A DNA stretch of 64,000 bases. It comes from Ursus arctos. Its lineage: Eukaryota > Chordata > Mammalia > Carnivora > Ursidae. The position numbers and the translations under genes are program-made. The notes under the pieces were generated by a model. That model was given only the letters and a program-made list of their open reading frames with translations. It did not search any database and had not been told where the DNA came from. The stretch covers positions 29,215,772-29,279,771 of the forward strand of contig NW_026622874.1 in assembly GCF_023065955.2 (NCBI RefSeq), written 5' to 3'. Positions 25,107 through 47,555 of this stretch are shown piece after piece; the stretch's first letter is position 1, and every line of letters starts with the position of its first letter.

Positions 25107-26265
25107 TGCTGCCAACCTTCCCCTTAGGTCCACCTCCTGGGCTTTTCTGGTAGCAAGTCATGTTACTGTCAAGCAAGACACAAATGGGACACAGAAACTC
25201 TGACGATCTAAGGCAGCACGTCTCTGTCCCTCCCCCACAGGCCGCAGAGTCAGTCTCCCAACACGCCATCTCTCTCGCAGCTCTGCCCAGCTTCTCCCCC
25301 AAGTACCGCTTGCATTGGCCACCTAGCTCGAGGGCTCTCACCTTGGCGCCCTTGGCTAGCTCAGCGTCTATGATCCCTTGGAATTTTCCAACACGGGAAC
25401 TGCACGGCCCACCTTTTCAGGGCACAGCGGCTGGCCGGCTGGCTGTGGGGGGCTGCTGCAGGGGCGGGTGACCGAGTGGCTGTGCCTTCGTTGTGTAGCC
25501 CATCTTCTGGAGCCCTCTGCTCTGGCCTGGGCTTGAGGCATGGCCATACCGTGCTCACAGAGGGACATCCAGAACGACCACCCTTTCCCCAAACCTTCAC
25601 CGGGACACTGTGAGCCATAGAGAAGCCCATGGCCTTGTCTCCTGGGAGAGCTTTGTGGGCAGGCCAGGCTGGGGTTGGGGGTAAGATGCAGCTCAGCAAG
25701 GAGGCAGGGGTGGGGTGAGATGGGCCAGAGTCCCACTTGAGATGGCACTTGTCCCCTTTCTCCGCATTGTCCCTTCTCCCGGAGAGGTGGAGGCCTGCAC
25801 AGGGGTAGCTGAGCTCTCCCAGGACAAACTGGCCCTTGGTTCTCAGGGGATATCCGTTATGAATCACCTGCGGGGTCCAAAAAACAGGTTTTGCTCTTCT
25901 TCCCTGAGTCCGCTCTGGCACAAAAGGCGCCCAGAGGCCAGAAAATGGTTTGGGCCACTTGACACTCATGTCAGAGAATGCTAAAAATGTGTTGTGGAGG
26001 TGACAACTGCAGAAGCACCACCACCCCAGGGCGAGGCAGCAAAGGGAAACAGGAGTGCTCCCTGCACGGGTTGAGATCCGGACATCAGAGGTGGGGACGC
26101 GTGCCAGCAGATGTTAACGTCTCTGGCATGGGTGAGGGGTGACAAAGGTTCCCAAGTGCTGGAAAACTGCAGACTGGAGTCAGTTGCTGCTGGGGTAAAG
26201 AAATACTTCAGGATCCTCCGGAGGAACAGGTCAACAGGGAGCGGCAGGTGTCCGCTCCAGCTTTC

Positions 26266-26283
26266 CAGCGCCCTCTAGCGCCT
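26266..26283 (-). promoter_or_regulatory. CTCF-like motif
   Basis: The reverse complement reads AGGCGCTAGAGGGCGCTG, which keeps the AGAGGGCGC half of the CTCF consensus. Confidence 0.45.
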
Positions 26284-26407
26284 CCTACTGGCACAGTCTA
26301 ACAGGCAGCCCCTGGCAAAACCAGGCGTGGTCGGCTGGCCGGAGTCAGCTCCAGGGCCTCCGAAGGAAGGTGAGAAGAAAGATCAGCACACCGGTGAGCT
26401 GGAGCGC

Positions 26408-26408
<1 letters not shown>

Positions 26409-26450
<42 letters not shown>

Positions 26451-26464
26451 TTGGGGCAGGAGCA

Positions 26465-26507
<43 letters not shown>

Positions 26508-26519
26508 GGGGCAGGAGCA

Positions 26520-26556
<37 letters not shown>

Positions 26557-26570
26557 GGGGCAGGAGCACA
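26409..26570. repeat. Three-copy minisatellite of (TG)n plus TTGGGGCAGGAGCACAG
   Basis: Three blocks, each a long TG run followed by T(T)TTGGGGCAGGAGCACAG. The unique 17-base segment recurs at about 26451, 26505 and 26555, so a higher-order unit of about 50-54 bases was tandemly duplicated. Confidence 0.93.
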
Positions 26571-26849
26571 GACCCCAAGCTCGCTCCCTGCAGACTGGAT
26601 TGTGAGTCCTGCCCCGCGGGTGTCAGAACTTCAAGGCCCTGACTGCCAGGGACCTCTCTGATTTCTGCACTGCCAGCCCCTAGGCCTTGTTACCTCCCCA
26701 CCCCAAACAGCCCCTGCTTTGAGATCTTCTGTCAAAAGGAAACTCAGAATTGCAGGAGCTCGGAGAAAGCACGCCCTGCGCTCTGTCGCTCTGCACGTGC
26801 TGAGCACAGGGAGCTCCTTTGCCAATGGAAGGTACAAGGTAAAACTGCA

Positions 26850-27145
26850 ACTCTGGTCTCTGTTTACACGTCACCTCCTCAGAGAGATCCTCCCAGCCCA
26901 CTCTAATCAGGGCCCTGCCACGCTGTGGTTCTCCATCACCGTGTGTTGTCATTCCCGTCAGAACACGTGTCGCGGCGTGCACTTGTGTAGTTTAGAATTG
27001 TGTGTTTATTGCCCGTCTCCTCGAGATAGCACACTCACAAGGGCAGGGCCATGCCGGCTTCCTTCACCACTGCGGACTCGGGACCTAGCCCAGAACCTCC
27101 GAATAAGCATTTGTAGGCCTCAATAAGCATTTGTCAAATGCATCA
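26850..27145 (+). mobile_element. L2 LINE 3' fragment
   Basis: 'cacctcctcagagagatcc', 'gtgtttattgcccgtctcc', 'acaagggcagggccatg' and 'aataagcatttgtcaaatg' follow the order of the L2 3' end. 'aataagcatttgt' occurs twice (27102 and 27122), a small tandem duplication. Confidence 0.65.
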
Positions 27146-27172
27146 ACTTAAAAATATAAAATGGTTCCAGAT

Positions 27173-27353
27173 GGTGCACCTGGGTGGCTCAGTTGGTTAA
27201 GCATCCGACTTTAGCTCGGGTCATGATCTCAGGGTCATGAGATTGAGCCCCATGTTGGGCCCCACACTCAGCACAGGGTCTGCCTGAGATTGTCTCTCTC
27301 TCCCTCTCCCTCTGCCCCTCTCCCCACCACTCGCGTGCCCCCCTCTAAAAAAT
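27173..27353 (+). mobile_element. CAN-SINE (SINEC), short tail
   Basis: The head TGCACCTGGGTGGCTCAG, the B-box-like tRNA-derived part and the CT-rich middle are present. The A-rich tail is short and diverged, suggesting an older copy. Confidence 0.88.
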
Positions 27354-28089
27354 GGTTGATGAGTTGTGATAAATTGATGGGTGGCGGGTCTATGAATTAG
27401 GGGCGTATGTGGCATAACACTCTGAGAAGAATGTTGCAGACGCCAATCGCTCTCCGTTTCCAGGTTGACGGGTTGGCAGGATGGCAGGCAGGACTTCTCT
27501 GCCCTCTGTGAGGTTTCTGCTGTGCCTGTGCTCTGCTCTACACCCATGGGGATTAGGGTCTAACCCTCCCTCGTCATAACTTCACCCCCTGAACTTCCAA
27601 TGGCATTGGGCCCATTGAATGCTAGTGCTGGTGGGACTCCATCGATTCCGAAGATGGCCCCACATCATTGTCACCTGGGGAACACCTGAAAACACCACTC
27701 TGTGGATCCTGCCGCTAGTTTCTGAGTCTTTAGGTCCATAATTCCATGGAGCATAGTGGGCCTCCAGAAACTCCAGCCTGAGTCCTGACTGCCACACGCT
27801 GTGAGCTTGGGAAAGTCACATAACTTCTCTGTGCCTTGATTTGTTCACCTCTAAAGTGGAAATAATAACCCCAACCTCAGAGGCATGTGGTGAGGACCAC
27901 CGTGCATAAAGCTCCCGTTGCAACAGCTGACTCAGTAAATGCTGCATAAATACCGCTCTTGTGGTGATTATTTTCTCACCGCGAGTCAGCGGCTGACATG
28001 GGGCGAGCATCCAAGCCTCCTGATCCTGGACCCAGTGTTCTTTCCGACACGTCACGCTGAGTGTGCACACAGCATTCCCTCTGAGGCCA

Positions 28090-28280
28090 GGCTCGACACA
28101 GAGGACCGACGGCCACTGCCCTGGGACCCTTCGGTCAGACCGCGCAAGAGGAAGACCCGCACCTGAGCGCGAAGAGCCGGTCTGATGGAGAGCGGCCGGC
28201 GGGAGGCCGCGGGCGCTCAGCAGTGCGGCTCTCGGGCCCTTTGAGAAGCCCTCTGGCCGCTCGCGTTAGCGTTTCATTAT
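28090..28280. promoter_or_regulatory. CpG-rich patch with no assigned gene
   Basis: By hand count roughly 22 CpG dinucleotides lie in about 190 bases, while flanking DNA is CpG-poor. It starts about 8 kb past the NENF 3' end. I see no recognisable coding exon next to it. It could be an enhancer or the promoter of a noncoding RNA. Confidence 0.5.
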
Positions 28281-28369
28281 GGAAATACTGGGCACCAAAA
28301 ATAGAAGTTCTTGAGGAGAGCTTGATCCTCCGGGCTTTACAGAACAGCTGCTGGAGAGTTCTGGGAATC

Positions 28370-28386
28370 CGCCACCAGGAGGCACT
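28370..28386 (+). promoter_or_regulatory. CTCF-like motif
   Basis: CGCCACCAGGAGGCACTG fits the CTCF core CCACNAGGNGGCA. It lies 90 bases beyond a CpG-rich patch in the intergenic DNA downstream of NENF. Confidence 0.55.
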
Positions 28387-28900
28387 GTCGTCCCATGCAA
28401 GTGCTCACGGGCGGGCCGGACTTGTCCGTGAAAATCCCAACATCCCTCCGCAACCTCGCGCCCCCCTCCTGGTCACGCTCAGGACCCTGTGACTGGGGTC
28501 CCCGCAGATCAGCAGCTCCTGGGGCTAGGGAAACCTCTGCTCTCCTCCTTGGAGACCTTAAGAGCAAGGACAGCCCTTGCATTTCTTTTCCCGGCTTCGG
28601 CTTCGTACCCTGCCCCGGCCCCAAGAGCTCGCACAGGGCTGGGCGCGTAGTGGCCGGGAAGTGCCCATCTGCTCGGTGGTGAAGGGATATGTGAAACGTG
28701 GGGAAATGAATACGCGAGGAAAGGAGCCCGCCTGAGCTTCAAGGGGACGGTGAGACAGGATGCCGCGGTGGGGACACAGCTGTGTTTCTGGCTGCTCGAT
28801 GCTGAGGTCAAACCCTTACCTCAGGGCCCTGGGCAGCAGCACCAGGAATATGGGGACATGAGCGCTGGCGGCCCCCAGCCAAGGCTCAGCTGCCCTCCAT

Positions 28901-29068
28901 GTGGGCATCGCAGGTCCCACAGCCATTGTTGGCCTCTCCTGTCTCTGGGGTGGCTTGTGGGCATCGCAGGTCCCACGGCCATTGTTGGCCTCTCCTGTCT
29001 CTGGGGTGGCTTGTGGGCATTGCAGTTCCCACGGCCATTGTTGGCCTCTCCTGTCTCTGGGCTGGCTT
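28901..29068. repeat. Minisatellite, 56-bp unit, three copies
   Basis: Units starting GTGGGCAT at 28901, 28957 and 29013 are nearly identical, with differences such as cac(a/g)gcc and gc(a)ggt/gcagtt. A partial fourth begins at 29069. Confidence 0.93.
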
Positions 29069-32000
29069 GTGGCTGCCACCTTCAGGCTGTGAGCTCCCTC
29101 AGGTGGGCCTGGATCCCACCGCCTCCCTCTGGGTGAAGCCATGGGGCTCAGCACCCTGACCCGGAATCACACATCCTTAGCCCCAAGGAGTCTCTTTCAA
29201 GAGAACCTCAAGGATTTCAGAGTCTCTGCCGCCAGACCAGCCTGTTGCCGCCGAGTTCCACCTGCCCTGGGGTGGGCCTCCCCTGGCCGACTCCATGTTC
29301 AGGTAGAAGGAGTCCGGGTGGGAGGAGCACAGGAGGGAAGGAAGACTCCCATTGGGATCCTGGCTCTAGGACCTAGTCGGGATCAGCGCTGCGGTTGCCC
29401 CGGCCCGTTACTGTTCTTGCTGAGACCCAGTGTTGTGCGTAGAATGTTAGCACATCCTTCCAGAGGGTCAAATGAAGTGGCAAATCAGGGGTGCTGGCAC
29501 GTGGCTCCTGCCGAGCTCATGAAGTACCACGTTTACCATGTCACTGGCATGGCGGGGGACTCGGGCAAGAGGCCTGCAGCCACCTGAAGTAGCAGGGCAA
29601 GCGGGCGGAGGAGGCAGGGGCAGCTGCGAGGGGCGAGTACAGAGGTGGGCTTGCCCGAGTGGAGGTGACACAGCGGGAGGATGTGGCAAGGTCACTGTCC
29701 CAGGAGGAGGGGGAATGAGAGGGGGAGCCAAAGGCTGGCTCTCCCACAAACAGGGACAAGAGCATGAGGGCCAGGCCAGCACCCGGGAGGGCCACACCCA
29801 CCATCGGCCCCTGGAAACCTTGGGCTTCCCTTTGCCGCCACCTCAGCGGCTCACTCCAGGTCCTGCCTCCAATTTCCCCTCTGAGCCGCTGGTTTCTCCC
29901 TCTGGGGGCTTCTGCTAGAGCCCAGCTGCCCGAGGACAGTCCGCAGCTCCCCCTGGCCTCACCCTTCAGCAGTGCTTTTCTGCTCTCCTCTCCTGGCACC
30001 CTCAGCAGCTCCTGCCCCCTAACTCCCACACCCAAGGGGCCTCCGGAACCTCAGCCCACCGAGCCCCAAGCGCTGTACTCATCCTAGAGGGGAGCTAGAT
30101 GGTGACAAGAGCAGGGCTCAGGTGGGGCTGAGACTGACTGAGTAGTGGGGGAAGGCTGGCAAGAACAAGGCTGTGGGCCTGGCTGGAGTCTGGGGGAGGC
30201 CCAGAGCTAGGGGGCCAAAGACTTGGGCAGAGACCCAAACGCTCCAGGTGAGGCCTGGGACAAGCTTGGCACAATGGCCATACCTGAAATGAGGCCTCTG
30301 GCAGCAAGACTGAGCCTCCTGCTGGCGACTTCATCTGGACAGGATGGGACAGCCAGTGGAGGACCTCACTGACCCCACGGGGAGGGGACAGAGGCAGCAG
30401 CAACACAGGACTGGCAGCCATGCATAATGTGGGCAGATGGGCATCTCCTCCAGCCCATTTTTTCCCTTTGGGCTTCAGAGCAGGTGGTCCCCAGGAAGCC
30501 AAGAGAGCCAGAGAGGCCGCCCAGATGGCCCCCTGCCCAGCCCAGACAGGGTAGCTACCAGTCGGAGTGGGCTTTCTTTTCCTCCCGGCCTCAAGGCTTT
30601 CCAACACTGTCCGTGCTGGTTACCATCTGCTGTGGCGGTTGCCAGGGGAACCACTTACTATTTTTGTATGTTGCCCACATGACAAGACTTAGGAAAGGCT
30701 CAGGCCTGGTTGGTCCAGGAGGAGGTGATGCCCAGCGGGCTCCGCTGGAGACCGTGGTCAGGGGGTGGGCATTGCAGTGGTGCCCCAGGATGGGGCCCGG
30801 AATTCAGACCTACATCCCTGAGTGAAGGGTGAGGGGGCACCGAGGAGAGGTGGCCACATGTGGGAGAAGCAACCCATTCTCTCACTCACTCATCGAGCAC
30901 AGAAGGTGCTGGGCGTTCATTGTGCTAGCAGGTGGCGAGACAGCTGAGAACAGGGCTGCTGGAGAGACAGACAAATGAAAACACAGTTACGGGGCAGCAG
31001 GGTCCGTGCTGATGGCAGGGAGGCGTCTGGGAAAGCTTCCTTGATGAGGTGATATCTAAGCCAAGATAAGGTTTAGTAGGTGAGGCCGGCAAGAGGGCAG
31101 TGATGGAGTAGGCAGTTAGTTGGAAGAGAATTCCAGGCAGAGGGAACAGCATGTGCAAGGGCCCAGGGGACATTGAGAGTAAGGCATCTTCTGGAACGGA
31201 AGTCACCTAACTTCTAGAGTGTGAGGTAGGGCCCAACCCCAGGGGAAGTGAATGGTAGGGAGGCACCCAAACCACTGGGTGGGGTAGGGGGTGGGACGAG
31301 CTGCACCCCTGTGGGTACACCCAGACACACTTGATATTAGGCCTCTGGCGGCAAGACGGCGGTCCAGGCAATACTCTCGGGGGAGGTGGGCAGGTTTCCC
31401 CACCGCCCCTGGGACTCTGGGAGAATCTCCAGGGCATCTGAGAAACCAAAGAGCCTGAACTGTGGGAGGGAGGTGCCATCGGGGGAGCTGGGTTACTGCT
31501 CAAAGTTCTGGGCTGAGCAGCAAGTCTCTGGGGAGGGGAAGAGAGTTCGCTGAAGCTAGTCACCCCGACTTCTTCCACCCCAGCCTGTGGCCAAGACCCG
31601 GGGTGCATGACTGAAGATTCCTCCTCATGTCAGTCTGTGAACCTGCTGGCGAGCCCGCGAAGCGTTCAGTCCTGAGGTGGGGGTGGAATGGAATGAAGGG
31701 GGAGAAACAAAGAGAAAGGGGGCACGCACGAGGTGTTAGGAATCTGCTCGGCGCATTACAACAGGACATGCCCAGCTCTAGCACCAGCCTTGTGAAATGG
31801 GCATTCGGGCTCTCGTTTTCAACATTAGGAAACTGAGGCTCTAGGAGCTAAATAACTTGTCCAGGATTATAGAGGCAGTTAGCAATGAAATTGGGCCTCA
31901 TACCCAACTCAGACTGACCCTAAAGCCTGTCTCCAGAAGACAAATGCAATGTACTGCACACCTGTTAGGTGCCAGGCAATCAAGCTCAACCCTGGAAACC

Positions 32001-35000
32001 TGAAAACACGGCGCAATTTCTTTTGTAAGAATCGAATGAGATCCTGTGCAAGGGACCTGTGCAGATCGCATTTTTCCAAATCAGCCCGGTGTGCCTTGAC
32101 CCTGGGCGGGACTTCATGGCTGCCATGAGGAGTGGGAGTGACGCTGCCTGACGCTAGAGGTGGGGTCATAAAAGGAGGCAGAGCCCAGCCACCGGGCCAT
32201 GCGAAGTCATGTGCGGAGAGGAATGGAACTCCGTGCAGATGACGGGCTCCACCCCCTGGAAATGCGAGTGAGCCAGGCTTCACCATTCTGGCAGAGGCCC
32301 CAGACCGCAGGGACGGACTAGCATCCCCACTTGCACCCCCAGAGTCACTGGCCCACAGATTCTCTGAGCACGAGGAGTAGCCGTTTCACACCAGTAAGTT
32401 CTGGGGGTAATTACTTAAACAGCTGCAGTCACGGGAACGAGACTTTGTAAAGTGCTCACGTGTGTAAGATGTTACTAGTAAACCTAAGTTTGACACAAGG
32501 TGATCGCGTTGGTGTCTGAGGAAGTCACCTCGTGTCTTACCCTGGGTTCTGCCCCTACCGGGTAGGGGCTTGAGTGCAGGGACACACGTTCGGGAAATGA
32601 TCCTTGGGCTGAGGCTCAGGGGACTGAGGGGAATGACACAGGGAAGGAGCCTCGTCCCGTTCAAGGGAGTGTTACTGAGCTGATCACCACCGCGTGCAGC
32701 TGGGGCTCAGCACCACCTGAGACCCTCCCAGAAGCGGAAGCCAGCAGAATGAGCCTCAGGGTGTGGGAGTGGTCTGCAGACTCCAACCCCTATTGGTGGA
32801 GGGCTGTTCCGGGGGCGGGATGTTCACACCTTGAGCTTGCCGGTTGGGATGACCTAGAATGGCTTAGACGGCTCTCTTGGCCGAGGAGCGCAGGGGAAAA
32901 CGCTGAACTTGGCACCGAGAGATTACGCCACACGTGCTGGGCTGACAGGCTGCGAATTGGAGCATGAAAGGTGAGCGACCCATCGTGGTATTAAATAATT
33001 CTCGAGGCGGTGCTTGCACGTGATGTCCTGGGCGGAGGTCTGCAGGGCCAGCCTCTGCCGGGCCAACTTTCCCGCTGCCGGGAGACGGCCTGCCTGGCGT
33101 CTCTGGAGGAGCCTGTGCAGTTTGTGCCCTCAAAGCCACCATCCTTCAGAGCTGGGCCCTGCAGGTGGTCTCTAGTAATCACAGCGATCCCTGGGGAGGG
33201 CCCGGGGGCAGGGCACTCTGCCTGGTGGAGCCTGGGCGCTAGGCATGGATTTCCAGCTTCAGCCGCTTGCGGAAGCACCTCAGGAACGGACCGTGCCCCA
33301 GCAGGCCATGCTTTTTGGAGACTGGGGCTTTGAGAAGCAGCCTTTTGGAGGAAGCCAATGCAGAGGTGAGGTTGCTTTATTCAGACTTCAGTTTTTCTCC
33401 TTGAAGCTAGTGATGGGGCGAGGCGCCGCCCTGGAGCAGATGTGTAAGGAAGGACCGAGGGGTCTGAGTCTGGAGGCCTTCCCGTCCACAGCCAGGCTGC
33501 GATGTGGTCCAGATGCCCTTTGCATGACCTCACCTCTAGGACCTGGGGTGCTCGTCAGCTCCAGCTCTCAGCCCTCTGGAAGATTCAATACTTGGTGGTC
33601 TTATTTTCTAAATGGAGACAGGGCTTCTTGCTTCAGGGACCTGTTTCTTGCATTTAAGCCTTTAAGCCCCTTCTTCCCTGTTATGCAAGGGAGCTGGCTT
33701 GTGCCACCTGCTTCGGAGGAAAAGCCCGTGAGCTGCAGGCCCGGAAGCATAGAGAGGGCGGGAAGTGAGCAGCACTTTGGGGCTCAGGGAACATGAAGCA
33801 AAAGGAGCTCCATGCCCCCTAAGAGAGTCCATGGAGGGCTGCACCTTGTGGAAGGGTCTTAGACTTAGGAAAGGAATTAACCAATTATGTCAGTATCAAC
33901 AACACTCTGATGCGAGGACACCTCCTGTAGACCGGGCGTGGAGCAGCCCCTCCGAGGGGTTGAACTTGAACTTGTATGGGGCCTGGTTAAGAACCCAACC
34001 CCTTTCCACTCTCCCATTGCCTGTGCTTCAGCCTTCTCTTCTCCTGAGTAAAAAAAAAAGTCATAGCTTCTCTCTTCCTTCTTCATCCCAAGCTGGCACG
34101 AGGCCCCCCATGCTGCCTGGAGCCCCTCTGCTGGGAAGAGGCCTGGCCTCAGCAGTTGGCACACTTTGGTCCCCCAGGTTTGCTCCTGACTGAAGAGTTT
34201 CCTGGGATGCAGGGCTTTCAGAGCAAGAGCTGGAAAGTCCAGCAAAGTTGGCCATGTCAATGAGTGTCTGTGCTGGGCCCGGAAGGTTCTCCTGTTCAGG
34301 AGAGACAGGCTCATAGTAGGCAATTATAGCCAAGCAGGTGAGTGCTAAGCTCTAGGAAACCCCAGAGATGGGTCAAAATAGAGTCTTGTAAGGATAGAAG
34401 CCTTGAAAACAAAGAAAACATGACAGGCCAATGTGGGAGTAGGGGAGCAGGGGTAAATGGTGCCATGATGCTGACCCCCAGGCCGGCCGGTTTCCCTTCC
34501 CTGAGCTGCGCCCACCCTATGTGGAGCCTCTTTGGGCTGCCCAGCTTTCTGTGTGCTCCTAGAATCTCTAAATGAGAGGTATTCTGATTCAGAGAAGCCC
34601 CTTGCTGGGGTGTAAGGCAGAGAAGTGGATAGAACTGTCCCAGGAGTGGGGGGCCTGAGGCCCTGAGGGAAAACTGTGCTTTGATAGGGGGCCATCAAGG
34701 GGGAGAGGGGAGTGGGGAAAACAGTGGTCCTGGAAATTTCCCACCCTGCAGACCAGGCTCTGAGGAGGGGAATCCTACCCCCTCAACTGCCCGATGATGC
34801 AGGAAGTGGGCGATGTTAAGTAAAAGAAGTCCTCTCTCAGGTGTTCCCAAGGACTTGTAACCATCTGTATGCACTCACGCATTGTTTGTTTTGGGGCCAC
34901 ACGTCCCAGTACAGACCACGTTGGCCACATGAAGGACTTTCTAAATTCCAGGCCAAAGAGTCCTGTCTAGTAAGTTCTAGGCCCATTACTCTTGGGTCAT

Positions 35001-35149
35001 TGGCCACCAAGCTCCCAGCTTCTGAGTGGGACCCAGGAGTTCACCAGGAGAATCTCTAATCTGGACACACAAAAGAATAAGGCAGAGGTCAAACCTGGTC
35101 CTCAGAAAGGCTCTGGCTGGGTTCTCCCTGAGGCGACAGGTGAGGCAGA

Positions 35150-35340
35150 AGGTAGTGTTTCTCAAAGTGTATCTGAGCCCATCCATATCAGTCTCCTGGG
35201 GGGCGGGCGGTGGTGCTCATTACAAATGCAATTCTCAGGCCATGTTCTAGAAAAACAGAATCATGAGCCCTGGGGGGTGGGACCCAGGATCAGCATTTTG
35301 AATAGTCACCTTAGGAGATTCTTCTGCTTAATGTAAAAAT
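35150..35340 (+). mobile_element. MER5A-like hAT DNA transposon remnant
   Basis: 'gtgtttctcaaagtgtatc' start, 'acaaatgcaattctcaggc' centre, 'gggtgggacccaggatcagc' and 'ttaggagattcttctgctt' end follow the MER5A consensus order. Confidence 0.7.
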
Positions 35341-35424
35341 TCTCTCTTGGGAGTAGTTGCTATTTATTTTGTGCCAAAGAAATTAATCTCTACTACAAAA
35401 TTTCCAGGATGAGTTTAACGCAAC

Positions 35425-35585
35425 ATTTCTCAGCACGTTTGACATTTTGGGCCAGGTAATTCTTCGTCTGGGGAGGGAGGGCTGTCCTGTGCATTGTAGG
35501 ACCTTTAACACTAGATACCAGTAGAATCCCACAGCTGTGACAACCAAAAATATAAAGATGTCTTCAGATATGGCCAGTGTCCCTT
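35425..35585 (+). mobile_element. hAT-like non-autonomous DNA transposon remnant
   Basis: 'ctgtcctgtgcattgtagg', 'agataccagtagaatccc' and 'gtgacaaccaaaaatataa' are characteristic of an old mammalian hAT-type element. I do not name the subfamily. Confidence 0.6.
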
Positions 35586-36204
35586 AGAGGGAAAAAAAAT
35601 CCCCCCTCAAAAGGGATGAAATCCTTATGCAATCTGAGTCCAGCGTGTTGCATGGGCTTTACCGTGCTTGGGACGACCTCCAGGCCGGGCTCTGGCCACA
35701 CGGCCCTCAGCCTCCCTCACCACTTCCCAGCCGCAGACGGGGCCGAAGCCGATTCACACGGTCACTCTCTCCCGGCGGTAGCACCAAGCCAGCCCCTTGG
35801 ACACCCCCTTCACCGCTCCCTGCGGCTCCTGCGCATTCTCCCCACTCCCGCCATCTTGGGGACGGCCCCTCACAGGTGGGGGACACGGAAGGCAGGACTG
35901 TGGCCCCGTCCCATGGAGCGGATGAGGCTTCAAGGAGAGGGCATGCGGGGAAGAATTCTCTTGTGAAAATATGAAGTTTATTTGTGTACTTATTCTCAAG
36001 TAAACATGGTCACGGTAAGCCTGGCAAGTACAGGAAAATAGAAATCTAAAGAAGAAGTAAATCACTTGTAAGTGCACAGCCCAGAGAGCCAACGGTGACA
36101 CCGAGGGGGCTCCCGGCTCCGCCATCCTTACCAGCCTGGCTGGCGTGAGGGCGGGATGTCACGGCCAGAGAACATTCGACCAAGGACAATAACAGGCATT
36201 CAGG

Positions 36205-36345
36205 GTTCCCAGTTCAACGTCTGCTTTATTCAGGTCCGGGTGCCCAGAGGCTCGGGCAACCTGTTCGCAGGACGTTTGGCAGCCGGGGTTCTCCCTGCCC
36301 ACCCCCCCTCACCCCTATCAGGAACACGCTCCCACCGATGGAACA
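36205..36345 (-). other. NENF: NENF 3' untranslated region
   Basis: About 140 bases between the stop codon and the probable cleavage zone that follows the AATAAA signal at 36230-36225. The exact cleavage site is not visible from sequence. No interspersed repeat is recognised in it. Confidence 0.7.
36225..36230 (-). terminator. NENF: NENF polyadenylation signal AATAAA
   Basis: TTTATT on the plus strand reads AATAAA on the gene strand, about 115 bases past the stop codon. It is the first canonical signal downstream, so cleavage is expected some 10-30 bases beyond it (about 36195-36215). Confidence 0.8.
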
Positions 36346-46982
<10,637 letters not shown>

Positions 46983-47055
46983 CTACATTCCAGAACCAAC
47001 GGAGATATATTTATAAACCAGGACCCCACCTTTATTCATTCCCTCTTACTTCTGG

Positions 47056-47169
47056 GGCGCCTGGCTGGCTTAGTCGAGGAGCATGCCACTCTTGATGGGG
47101 GGGCGGGTGTGTAAGTTCGAGCCCCGCATTGGTGTAGAGGTTACTTAAAAACAAAATTCTTTTTAAAAG
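47056..47169 (+). mobile_element. Short CAN-SINE variant
   Basis: Head GGCGCCTGGCTGGCTTAG, B-box-like GTAAGTTCGAGCCCC and a short A-rich tail. The flanks TTCCCTCTTACTTCTGG and TTCCCTTTTACTTCTGG (47039-47055 and 47170-47186) form a duplication with one difference. Confidence 0.9.
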
Positions 47170-47555
47170 TTCCCTTTTACTTCTGGCTGATTTCTTTTCC
47201 TTCCCAGTCGTGTCCCTCAAGGGGATTTTTGCAAAGGGTAGGGCATGGCGCAGATAAGCACTGAAATAATAATAGCTAACATTTGTGCAAAGACTCCTTC
47301 ATTAATTTCTTCAGCAAATACTTTTTGAGGGCCTCCATGTATCAGGTCACTGGGAACACATCGCTGAACCAGGGATCCGTGCCCACATGGAGTTTACATT
47401 CCATGAGCTTACCTTCTATGGGCGAAATAGACAAAAATAAGATACATACGTTGTGTGTTACATGGCAATGAATACCAGGGAGAAAAATACAGCAGGGCAA
47501 AGGGAGAGCGAGCCTTGGGGGGGGGGGGCTGCAATTTTAAATAGGCTGACCAGGG

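Larger units (their letters stand above)
24707..27172. other. Intergenic DNA
   Basis: It contains a G-quadruplex-prone CCCCTCCC tract (25050-25106), a CTCF-like motif on the minus strand (26266-26283), a triple TG minisatellite (26409-26570) and L2 sequence (26850-27145). No coding gene recognised. Confidence 0.6.
27354..36204. other. Intergenic DNA downstream of NENF
   Basis: No coding gene recognised. It contains an MIR (27790-27960), a CpG-rich patch (28090-28280), a CTCF-like motif (28370-28386), a 56-bp minisatellite (28901-29068), MIR and old GA-rich repeat fragments (31000-31200, 31790-31900), a MER5A-like element (35150-35340) and a second hAT-like element (35425-35585). Confidence 0.65.

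Noticed and set aside
25361..25969. 202-codon minus-strand frame
   Set aside because: GC-rich DNA with low stop frequency; an overlapping frame in another register of the same strand is nearly as long. No family resemblance.
26409..29068. CRISPR-like array
   Set aside because: The regularly spaced repeats are a TG minisatellite and a head-to-tail 56-bp minisatellite in mammalian DNA, with no unique spacers and no cas genes.
33245..33796. 183-codon plus-strand frame
   Set aside because: No recognised protein family, no splice or polyadenylation context, and overlapping frames nearby. Treated as chance.
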